Assembly: GCA_023150055.1 (NCBI GenBank)
Contig: JAKLLP010000155.1
Location: 1 to 5,654 of the forward strand
Length of the DNA stretch: 5,654 bases
Source: Gammaproteobacteria bacterium
GTDB lineage: Bacteria > Pseudomonadota > Gammaproteobacteria > Steroidobacterales > GCA-2729495
Reading direction: 5' to 3'
The notes beneath the pieces are model-generated. The model saw nothing but the letters and a program-made list of their open reading frames with translations. It searched no databases and was not told the origin of the DNA. A program made the position numbers and the translations under genes. Positions 1 through 4,173 of the stretch are shown piece by piece; positions within the stretch are counted from its first letter, which is position 1, and each line of letters starts with the position of its first letter.

Positions 1-138
1 CACGTCGTTGAGCGGGCTCGACCAGGGACGCTCGGTGTCTTCTTCGAAGAGCACCTCGTAGCGGTCCACTTCGAGGACCTGCTTCCATTCGGCAGGTGGC
101 TTGCGCAGGCGGCCTGCCGGCTTGTCGTCGTCGCTCAT
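1..138 (-). CDS. msrB: Peptide-methionine (R)-S-oxide reductase, N-terminal part
   Basis: MsrB reduces the R-epimer of methionine sulfoxide in oxidised proteins and free methionine, using thioredoxin-type electrons. The first 46 codons are visible; the gene continues past the left edge. The start is a single ATG (136-138 on the plus strand), giving MSDDDKPAGRLRKP and then residues 17-46. Those end in a stretch reading YEVLFEEDTERPWSSPLNDV, which matches the conserved MsrB opening (LxxxQYxVLxxxGTERPFxSPL). The zinc-binding CxxC pairs and the catalytic cysteine lie outside the window, so whether the enzyme is intact cannot be judged. No strong Shine-Dalgarno precedes the start. The gene is divergent from the membrane-protein gene at 192. 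Confidence 0.88.
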   Translation of the reverse strand, partial: MSDDDKPAGRLRKPPAEWKQVLEVDRYEVLFEEDTERPWSSPLNDV

Positions 139-191
139 GTGATATACCCGTCGCCGTGCCTGGGAACCGATTGTAGCGGGAGCCGGCCGCC
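139..191. promoter_or_regulatory. Short divergent intergenic region between msrB and the membrane-protein gene
   Basis: This 53-nt gap must serve two divergent genes. On the minus strand TACAAT (plus positions 170-175) is a good -10 match for msrB and would give a leader of about 25 nt. The hexamer 16-18 nt upstream of it is GC-rich and unlike TTGACA, so any promoter here has a weak -35. On the plus strand CGGGAG (177-182) is a plausible ribosome-binding site 9 nt before the ATG at 192. The plus-strand promoter must then overlap the msrB leader or lie inside msrB. Confidence 0.3.
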
Positions 192-761
192 ATGGGCCTG
201 TTGAACCGGATATCGGCGTTTTTCTATCGCCTCACCTCCGCCTGGACGCTGCTGGCCGTGACGGCGGTGTACGCCGTGTTTCTGACGACGGTGATGCCGC
301 AGCAAAGCGCGACCAGCCGCGCCTACGCCGGCGAATGGGGTGCGCCGGACCGGCAGTTCTTCTACACGCCTGATGTGCTGCACCAGCAGCTCGACCGCTG
401 GAGCGAGGCCGGGCGGCGCGACTACATCGAGTTCCGCCTCGGCCTCGACATCGGCTGGGCGCTCACCTACACGGGCTTCCTGGTGCTGGCGATCGGCTGC
501 GCGGTCCGCGCCGGCGGCCCTGCGAGCGCACGCCGCCGGCTGTTGAACCTCACGCCGTTACCGGCGCTGTTCTGCGATCTCGCGGAGAACGCGCTCGGCA
601 TCTTCCTGGTGGCGGCGCTGCCGGCCCGGCACGAGGCGCTCGCCTGGGTGGCCGCGTTCACCACGTCGGCAAAATGGCTGACGCTCGCCGCCGCCCACCT
701 CGTGCTGCTTTACCTGCTCGCTGTCGCGCTGTGGGGGTGGTTCCGAAACCGGGTTCAGTGA
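192..761 (+). CDS. Four-helix integral membrane protein of unknown function
   Basis: I do not recognise a named family. The 189-residue product starts with a short basic/aromatic N-terminus. Four hydrophobic segments follow, at about residues 16-36, 84-106, 119-144 and 150-183. Between helices 1 and 2 lies a soluble loop of about 47 residues (37-83), rich in charged and aromatic residues (GEWGAPDRQFFYTPDVLHQQ, then DRW and RRDYIEFR). Helix 3 contains an embedded polar motif, CDLAEN (128-133), that may be functionally important because Asp, Glu and Asn sit in a membrane segment. There is no signal-peptide cleavage site, so an inner-membrane location is likely. A CGGGAG ribosome-binding site supports the start. 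The stop overlaps the 3' end of the convergent DsbA-family gene by 7 nt. Confidence 0.8.
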   Translation: MGLLNRISAFFYRLTSAWTLLAVTAVYAVFLTTVMPQQSATSRAYAGEWGAPDRQFFYTPDVLHQQLDRWSEAGRRDYIEFRLGLDIGWALTYTGFLVLAIGCAVRAGGPASARRRLLNLTPLPALFCDLAENALGIFLVAALPARHEALAWVAAFTTSAKWLTLAAAHLVLLYLLAVALWGWFRNRVQ

Positions 762-1417
762 GCGGCGGTACCGGCGCGTGCCGCGCGGATTTCGTCGAGG
801 AGTTGCAGGAAGGTTTCCGGCGGTTGGGCGCCGGAGAGGCCATGCTGGCCGTCGATGATGAAAAACGGCACGCCCTGGACGCCCGCCTGGCGGGCCTGGT
901 CGATCAGCGAGCGCACGGCGTCCTCGTCGGTGCCTTCCTGCAGTGCCTTCAGCACCTCCGCCGGGTTCATGCCGACTTCGCTGGCGATGCCGGCCAGGAC
1001 GTGGTGGCTGCCGATGTCCTCGCCGCGCTCGTGGTGGGCGGAAAAGAGTTTCTCCATGAGCGCGTTCTGGTCCACGCCCGCCGAGCGGGATGCCCAGTAG
1101 AGCAGCACGTGCGCCGAGAGCGTGTTCGGCGCGCGCGCCCCGGGTGGGGTCTCGAAGGCGATGCCGTCGGCCGCGCCGGTGTCCTTCATGCGCGCCATGA
1201 TCTGCCGGGCGCGCTCCTCGCCGAAGATGCTCGCGTAATGCTCGCGGCGGTCCACGCCCTCCCGCGGCAGATCGGGGCTCAGTTGATACGGAAACCAGGT
1301 GACCTCCACGGGCAGGTCGGCGCGCTGGGCGAGCGCCTGTTCCAGGCGGCGCTTGCCGATGAAGCACCAGGGGCAGACGACGTCGGAGACGATCTGGATG
1401 GAAACGGGCGTGGTCAT
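755..1417 (-). CDS. DsbA-family (FrnE-like) thiol-disulfide oxidoreductase
   Basis: A 220-residue thioredoxin-fold protein of the DSBA family (FrnE/2-hydroxychromene-2-carboxylate isomerase-like branch). After beta strand SIQIVSDVV comes the active site C15-P-W-C18, followed by FIGKRRLEQAL, typical of FrnE proteins. The helical insertion spans about residues 55-170. The cis-proline loop is at 181-186 (QGVPFF, Pro184), followed by the IIDG strand and the conserved QPPETFLQLL helix. No signal peptide is present, so it is probably cytosolic and acts on reactive disulfides rather than in periplasmic folding. The reading frame stays open upstream to 1876, but ATG 1417 is chosen because GGGAGAGG lies 5 nt before it and family homology starts there. 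The CPWC motif and cis-Pro are intact, so the protein should be redox-active; the substrate is unknown. Confidence 0.9.
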   Translation of the reverse strand: MTTPVSIQIVSDVVCPWCFIGKRRLEQALAQRADLPVEVTWFPYQLSPDLPREGVDRREHYASIFGEERARQIMARMKDTGAADGIAFETPPGARAPNTLSAHVLLYWASRSAGVDQNALMEKLFSAHHERGEDIGSHHVLAGIASEVGMNPAEVLKALQEGTDEDAVRSLIDQARQAGVQGVPFFIIDGQHGLSGAQPPETFLQLLDEIRAARAGTAAH

Positions 1418-1453
1418 GGCGCCTCTCCCGGCCGTGGGCATCGAGGGGGAGAT

Positions 1454-1500
1454 GCTAACCGAGGAGAATGGTGCCGGGTCGAGGTTTTCGAAGTCATTGG
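1454..1500 (+). repeat. Imperfect direct repeat, left copy (flanks the winged-helix/nucleotidyltransferase cassette)
   Basis: This non-coding stretch aligns without gaps to 2483-2529 at about 35 of 47 positions, most differences being transitions. The best-conserved core is GGTCGARGTTTTCGARGT (here 1477-1494). The core holds two TCGA tetramers about the GTTTT centre, so it is weakly dyad-symmetric. It lies in the gap between the DsbA-family gene and the winged-helix gene, 10 nt before a perfect hairpin. Confidence 0.6.
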
Positions 1501-1510
1501 GCATGACCAC

Positions 1511-1542
1511 TGGGGACGGTTCCCGCCGGGGAACCGTCCCCA
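1511..1542. repeat. Perfect 14-bp hairpin with REP-like GGGGACGGTTCCC arms
   Basis: TGGGGACGGTTCCC (1511-1524) and its exact reverse complement (1529-1542) are separated by the 4-nt loop GCCG. No U-tract follows on either strand (downstream is AGGCAGGAAAAAG), so it is a poor intrinsic terminator. The GGGGAC...GTCCCC arms resemble the ends of the REP-like element at 4050-4173 (GGGACAGTGACC). Such arms recur in proteobacterial genomes that carry REP-associated tyrosine transposases. It is most likely a dispersed palindromic repeat. Confidence 0.7.
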
Positions 1543-1564
1543 GGCAGGAAAAAGACCTTTTATG

Positions 1565-1603
1565 TAGGTCACTCGACCTATTTGATAGGCTATACTCCGG
1601 TGC
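1565..1603 (+). promoter_or_regulatory. Putative promoter and dyad operator of the winged-helix/nucleotidyltransferase operon
   Basis: TATACT (1591-1596) matches a sigma-70 -10 box at 5 of 6 positions and ends 7 nt before the ATG at 1604, so transcription would begin at or next to the start codon. No Shine-Dalgarno sequence is present between 1586 and 1603, which fits a leaderless message. Where a -35 should lie there is instead a 6-bp dyad, TAGGTC-ACTC-GACCTA (1565-1580). A dimeric regulator such as the encoded winged-helix protein could bind it and block polymerase. The same bases resemble REP arms, so the dyad may be repeat debris rather than an operator. Confidence 0.4.
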
Positions 1604-1933
1604 ATGCTGGAAGCCGCATTCGGAAGTCTCGCTGCCGAGCGGGTACTGCTGTTCCTGCACCGCTACGACCATGCCTACGGACGCCAGATCGCCGCGGCCT
1701 TTGGCATGCCAGTCAGCGAGGTGCAGAAGCAGCTGCGCAAGCTGGAGGGCGGCGGGCTGCTGGTCAGCGAGATGGTGGGCCGCACCCGGGTATACCGCTG
1801 GAATCCCCGCAGCGTCTTTGTGGCACCGCTGCGCCGCCTGCTGCAGGTCGTGCTGGAACACCTGCCGCCGGAGCAACGTACGCCGTACGAGGGCACGCGC
1901 CGCCGGCCCCGCCGGCCAGGCAAGGCAGGCTGA
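1604..1933 (+). CDS. Small winged helix-turn-helix regulator, partner of the downstream nucleotidyltransferase
   Basis: A 109-residue ArsR-like winged-helix DNA-binding protein. It opens with MLEAAFGSLAAERVLLFLHR (helix 1). Next come helix 2 (YGRQIAAAFG, 25-34), the recognition helix (MPVSEVQKQLRKLEGGGLL, 35-53) and a beta wing (VSEMVGRTRVYRWN, 54-67). A helix at 74-87 is followed by a very basic tail, RRRPRRPGK (99-107). From memory of the family, the MLExxFG opening, the VQKQLxxLExGG helix and an RRRPRRxGK tail recur in small regulators placed just upstream of nucleotidyltransferase genes. An in-frame TAG at 1586-1588 leaves ATG 1604 as the only sensible start. The stop overlaps the next start (TGATG), implying translational coupling. 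The likely role is autorepression and possibly antitoxin-like control of its partner; the latter is inference. Confidence 0.8.
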   Translation: MLEAAFGSLAAERVLLFLHRYDHAYGRQIAAAFGMPVSEVQKQLRKLEGGGLLVSEMVGRTRVYRWNPRSVFVAPLRRLLQVVLEHLPPEQRTPYEGTRRRPRRPGKAG

Positions 1934-2475
1934 TGGCCATCACCCGCCGCAGCACTATTCTCGATCTGGCGGCGCAGGTGTCCCAGGCGCTCGCCGACAC
2001 TGGCATCACGGCGGTGCTGACCGGGGGTGGTGCGGTCTCGATCTACACCGATAACCGCTACCGCTCCTACGACATCGACTTTGTCACCGCCGCGTCGCGC
2101 CGGGAACTCGGCGCCGTGATGGCCACCTTGGGATTCAGGCCGGGCGCCGGTCGCCATTTCGAGCATCCCGCAACGCCGCTGGTGGTCGAGTTCGTCGCCT
2201 GGCCCGTGACCGTGGGTGACGAGGTCGTGCACCGGTGGGCGCGGATGCGCACGCCAGTCGGGACACTGCAGATCTTGACGCCGACACAGTGTGTGAAGGA
2301 CCGTCTTGCGGCGTTCTATCACTGGCGTGACGTGCAGGCCCTGGAGCAGGCGCTGCTCGTGGCCCGTGATCATCGGGTGTCGATGGCCACGATCGAGCGC
2401 TGGTCGCGGGCCGAGGGTCATGCCGAGGAGTTTGCCGAGTTCCGGCGCCGCCGCCGTCGGCCGCAAAGTCGGTAA
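1933..2475 (+). CDS. Nucleotidyltransferase-fold protein (AbiEii/MNT-like), possible toxin or modifying enzyme
   Basis: A 180-residue protein with the DNA polymerase beta-type nucleotidyltransferase signature. A helix is followed by TAVLTGGGAVSIYT (26-39), whose GGG/S stretch forms the nucleotide-binding turn, then YRSYDIDFV with metal-binding Asp47 and Asp49. A third acidic residue is probably Glu86 in the strand LVVEFVAWP. A helical C-terminal part begins with TPTQCVKDRLAAFYHWRD (116-133), like the KDR/RD segments of AbiEii-type proteins. It ends in an arginine-rich tail (RRRRRRPQSR). All three carboxylates are present, so catalysis is plausible. AbiEii/MenT proteins of this fold are toxins that transfer nucleotides to tRNA or other targets; MNT proteins paired with HEPN are antitoxins. 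Which applies is not decided by sequence. The upstream open frame (to 1582) is ignored because ATG 1933 sits in the TGATG coupling junction. Confidence 0.75.
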   Translation: MAITRRSTILDLAAQVSQALADTGITAVLTGGGAVSIYTDNRYRSYDIDFVTAASRRELGAVMATLGFRPGAGRHFEHPATPLVVEFVAWPVTVGDEVVHRWARMRTPVGTLQILTPTQCVKDRLAAFYHWRDVQALEQALLVARDHRVSMATIERWSRAEGHAEEFAEFRRRRRRPQSR

Positions 2476-2482
2476 GCGGCCT

Positions 2483-2529
2483 GCCAGCCGAGCAGGACGG
2501 TACCTGGTCGAAGTTTTCGAGGTTGTTGA
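2483..2529 (+). repeat. Imperfect direct repeat, right copy
   Basis: The partner of 1454-1500, in the same orientation, beginning 7 nt after the stop of the nucleotidyltransferase gene. Core: GGTCGAAGTTTTCGAGGT (2506-2523). As at the left copy, a hairpin follows within about 10 nt, here CTGCCGC (2537-2543) pairing with GCGGCAG (2553-2559). The two copies bracket exactly the two-gene cassette. Confidence 0.6.
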
Positions 2530-2575
2530 TGCGGTCCTGCCGCGGGCTTGTTGCGGCAGCGGCCGACAACCTCGA
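2517..2575. terminator. Nested hairpin between convergent genes, possible bidirectional transcription barrier
   Basis: An outer stem TCGAGGTTGT (2517-2526) pairs with ACAACCTCGA (2566-2575). An inner stem CTGCCGC (2537-2543) pairs with GCGGCAG (2553-2559) across a 9-nt loop. It lies between the 3' ends of the plus-strand nucleotidyltransferase gene and the minus-strand Crp/Fnr gene, where a bidirectional terminator is expected. There is no U-tract on either strand, so intrinsic termination would be inefficient; the stems may instead stabilise 3' ends or belong to the repeat. Confidence 0.4.
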
Positions 2576-2586
2576 TCCGGCACCGC

Positions 2587-3282
2587 CTACCCGGTGCCGG
2601 CGACGTCGCTCGCCGCCACTGCCACCAGCGCGGCGCGGTCGGTCACGCGCAGGTGTCGCGGCGAGGTGGCGATCCAGCCGCGGCTCTGCCACTCGCTGAG
2701 GTGATGATTCACCACCTGGCGCGAGACGAACACGAACTTCGCCAGTTGCGCCTGCGTGATCTTCAGGCAGCTTTCATTGGCCGGGTCCGCCCCCGTGAGT
2801 TCGAGCACGCGGTGGGCGAGGCGTGCCGGGATGTCTTTCTGCGCGTACTCGCCGACGACGAGGCGCGCGGAGTTGCGCTGGCGCTGGCAGAACACGCTGA
2901 GCAGCGCCATCGAGAGCTGAAAGTCCGTCTGCAACAACTGCAGGAAGTGATCGCGACCGATCATGAACAGTTCCGCCGCCGGCGCGGCGCGTGCCGTGGC
3001 GCACCGGGGCTGCCCGTCGATGCCGGCGATCAGCCCGAAGATATTGCCGGGCCCGTAGGCGTCGAGGAAAACCTCGTCACCGCTGGTCGTGCGTGCGCCG
3101 ATGTGCACCTGGCCCGAGATCACGCCGTACACCGCGTCGGCGCTGTCGCCTTCCGCGAAGATGGTCGCGCCGTGATCGTAGCTGCGTCGCAGGGCCAGTT
3201 TCGCAACCCGGTCGATGCCGGCGTTGTCGAGATGCTGCAGCAGTTCGTTGGTCTGGAAGATAGGTCGCGCAAGAGTGGTCAT
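2587..3282 (-). CDS. Crp/Fnr-family transcriptional regulator
   Basis: A 231-residue regulator with an N-terminal cyclic-nucleotide-binding-type beta roll (about 25-115), a long dimerisation helix (about 118-147) and a C-terminal HTH_CRP domain (about 150-215). The ligand cassette reads FGLIAGIDGQPRCATARA (82-99). Relative to E. coli CRP, the Glu that contacts cAMP ribose is replaced by Leu84 and the Ser after the conserved Arg (R93) is Cys94. cAMP is therefore an unlikely ligand. There is no FNR-type N-terminal cysteine cluster; the only cysteines are 94, 132 and 172. The HTH reads ITQAQLAKFVFVSRQVVNHH (175-194), with Arg188-Gln189 at the base-contacting positions. AGGGAGGG lies 6 nt before the ATG. 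The gene is divergent from the exported-protein gene; two Crp-type dyads in between suggest autoregulation and control of that neighbour. Confidence 0.92.
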   Translation of the reverse strand: MTTLARPIFQTNELLQHLDNAGIDRVAKLALRRSYDHGATIFAEGDSADAVYGVISGQVHIGARTTSGDEVFLDAYGPGNIFGLIAGIDGQPRCATARAAPAAELFMIGRDHFLQLLQTDFQLSMALLSVFCQRQRNSARLVVGEYAQKDIPARLAHRVLELTGADPANESCLKITQAQLAKFVFVSRQVVNHHLSEWQSRGWIATSPRHLRVTDRAALVAVAASDVAGTG

Positions 3283-3340
3283 CGGAACCCTCCCTGGCCG
3301 TCCGGCCTGAACCCTCTACCTGGCTTTCGCGCACTCCCCG

Positions 3341-3356
3341 TGTCGTCAGGCTGACA
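3341..3356. promoter_or_regulatory. Crp/Fnr-type dyad, site 1 (TGTCG-N6-TGACA)
   Basis: A 5-N6-5 inverted repeat of the size bound by Crp/Fnr dimers, with one mismatch between arms. The symmetry extends outward: CGTGTC (3339-3344) is the exact complement of GACACG (3353-3358). Its centre is about 66 nt upstream of the regulator's start codon, so it could serve autoregulation. Confidence 0.55.
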
Positions 3357-3385
3357 CGAGCGGGGGCCCGTGTTCCCACCGCTGG

Positions 3386-3401
3386 TGTCAGCAGGATGAC
3401 A
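3386..3401. promoter_or_regulatory. Crp/Fnr-type dyad, site 2 (TGTCA-N6-TGACA)
   Basis: A perfect 5-N6-5 inverted repeat with centre-to-centre spacing of 45 nt from site 1. It shares the TGTC/TGACA arms with site 1 and differs from the E. coli CRP half-site TGTGA and the FNR half-site TTGAT. The hexamer ATGACA at its right edge is a 5/6 match to a -35 box for the rightward gene, though no convincing -10 follows at 16-18 nt. Confidence 0.6.
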
Positions 3402-3404
3402 TTC

Positions 3405-3455
3405 CGCGGCAAAAAGTGTGCGGATGCAAGTGGAAAACCGGGTTTTTTTGCCGCG
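3405..3455 (+). promoter_or_regulatory. 11-bp perfect inverted repeat in the leader region of the exported-protein gene
   Basis: CGCGGCAAAAA (3405-3415) is the exact reverse complement of TTTTTGCCGCG (3445-3455), with a 29-nt interval. Inside the interval, AAAACCGGGTTTT (3434-3446) is a second small self-complementary stretch that competes for part of the right arm. The element begins 3 nt after dyad site 2 and ends 126 nt before the gene start. It could be a second regulator-binding site, an mRNA leader structure or an attenuator-like switch; the T-run lies inside the right arm rather than after it. No other signal was found between here and the ribosome-binding site at 3568-3574. Confidence 0.4.
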
Positions 3456-3581
3456 ATGTCCGTCGCGCGACACACGGCCGGCCCGTTTGGTAGCAGCCTC
3501 TGTTGCGAAGCCGGCACGGCTCGACCGGCAGAAGAAGACCAACAGGACGGTAACAAGAAGCAACCCGAAGGGAGATCCACT

Positions 3582-3974
3582 ATGAGCAAGCGCAACCTCT
3601 GCGTCGTGGCGGTGATCGGGGCAAGCCTCATCGGCGCAACTTCGGCGGTCATGGCGGACGGGATCGTCGAGAAGCGGATTCCACCGCGCGGCCAGTTCCA
3701 GTTGGACAATGGCGACAGCTTTGGCGTCAAGCGCGACAACGCCACCCAGGGCTACCGCATCTGCATGGACGACTCGCCGCACGCGGTGCCGCTCCGGGTG
3801 AAGTACGACGGCAAGGAAGACATCGTGCCGCCGGGCGAATGCCACCTGATCGAGGCACGATCCATCCGGCTGTCGAGCGCCGGCCGGCTGCAGGACGGGA
3901 TGTTGCTGGTCGGCCGCCTGAACCGTACCGCGACGAGCGCGCCGCGCCTGGCCATGGCAGCGCGCGACGACTGA
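3582..3974 (+). CDS. Small exported protein of unknown function
   Basis: I do not recognise the family. The 130-residue precursor has a Sec-type signal peptide: MSKR, a hydrophobic core about residues 6-21, and likely cleavage after VMA (residue 25, before DG). The mature part is about 105 residues, soluble and probably beta-rich (QFQLDNGDSFGVKRDN, IVPPGECHLIEARSIRLSS), with no further membrane segment. It has exactly two cysteines, C61 and C87, that could form one disulfide. A periplasmic or secreted location is therefore likely. The start is ATG 3582, because AAGGGAG (3568-3574) lies 7 nt upstream and the signal peptide starts there; the frame's open extension to 3396 is non-coding leader. 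The gene is divergent from the Crp/Fnr regulator and shares its operator region, so it is the most obvious target of that regulator. Confidence 0.8.
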   Translation: MSKRNLCVVAVIGASLIGATSAVMADGIVEKRIPPRGQFQLDNGDSFGVKRDNATQGYRICMDDSPHAVPLRVKYDGKEDIVPPGECHLIEARSIRLSSAGRLQDGMLLVGRLNRTATSAPRLAMAARDD

Positions 3975-3982
3975 AGTTCGGC

Positions 3983-4044
3983 CGGTCCGGACGGTGGACG
4001 CCGCCGGCGTGTCCTCCAGGCTGGCGGCGTTCACCTCCGGACCG
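3983..4044. terminator. Long 22-pair hairpin just after the exported-protein gene
   Basis: CGGTCCGGA (3983-3991) pairs with TCCGGACCG (4036-4044). After a single bulged C (3992), GGTGGACGCCGCC (3993-4005) pairs with GGCGGCGTTCACC (4023-4035) with one G-U. The loop is 17 nt. It starts 8 nt after the stop codon at 3974. The stem is far stronger than needed for termination but lacks a U-tract (GCTTTACG follows), so it may act as a 3' end protector or with a trailing factor, or be a palindromic repeat. Confidence 0.5.
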
Positions 4045-4049
4045 CTTTA

Positions 4050-4173
4050 CGAAATTGGGGACGCGAAATTAGGGACAGTGACCGATTTCCACGAGTGGTG
4101 CCGATTGAGCCAGGCTCGCTCGGAAATAGGTCACTGTCCCCCTGTCTGGAAATAGGTCACTGTCCCCCTGTCT
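4050..4173. repeat. REP-like palindromic element, non-autonomous
   Basis: The left end is a near-tandem pair, CGAAATTGGGGACG (4050-4063) and CGAAATTAGGGACA (4064-4077). GGGACAGTGACCGATTTCC (4072-4090) is inverted-complementary to GGAAATAGGTCACTGTCCC (4122-4140) at 18 of 19 positions. The 31-nt interval contains a small GAGC-CAG-GCTC hairpin. Arms of the form GGGGACAGTGACC/GGTCACTGTCCCC are, to my knowledge, recurrent intergenic repeats in gammaproteobacteria associated with Y1/IS200-like REP-associated transposases. No transposase gene lies in this window, so this copy would be moved in trans. Its right edge abuts the truncated hicB. Confidence 0.65.
4122..4173 (+). repeat. Perfect 26-bp tandem duplication at the right end of the REP-like element
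   Basis: Two identical head-to-tail copies (4122-4147 and 4148-4173). Each begins GGAAATAGGTCACTGTCCCC and ends CTGTCT. Only the left end lacks a matching full-length duplication, so this duplication is probably recent and local. The second copy ends exactly where hicB homology begins. Confidence 0.9.

Noticed and set aside
674..1567. Long plus-strand open frame over the DsbA-family gene
   Set aside because: High-GC antisense shadow; the minus strand carries the CPWC motif, cis-Pro and ribosome-binding site.
1418..1876. N-terminal extension of the DsbA-family protein to an ATG at 1876
   Set aside because: The extra 153 codons run antisense through the winged-helix gene, and the Shine-Dalgarno and family homology both begin at 1417.
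1582..1932. 117-codon N-terminal extension of the nucleotidyltransferase
   Set aside because: It lies out of frame over the winged-helix gene; the TGATG junction and family-like N-terminus set the start at 1933.
2548..3354. Long plus-strand open frame over the Crp/Fnr gene
   Set aside because: Antisense shadow; the minus strand shows complete cNMP-type and HTH_CRP domains.
3430..3455. Sigma-54 promoter or intrinsic terminator at AAAACCGGGTTTTTTT
   Set aside because: GG and GC do not have the required -24/-12 spacing, and the stem is too short and lies upstream of the gene it would end.
3396..3581. 62-codon N-terminal extension of the exported protein
   Set aside because: It would bury the signal peptide, lacks protein-like composition, and the AAGGGAG site marks the start at 3582.
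3975..4050. Displaced C-terminal half of hicB on the other side of the REP-like element
   Set aside because: Reading the minus strand here shows no HicB-like segment; the stretch is the long hairpin after the exported-protein gene.
4122..4173. CRISPR array
   Set aside because: The two repeat units are directly adjacent with no spacers and no cas genes are present.
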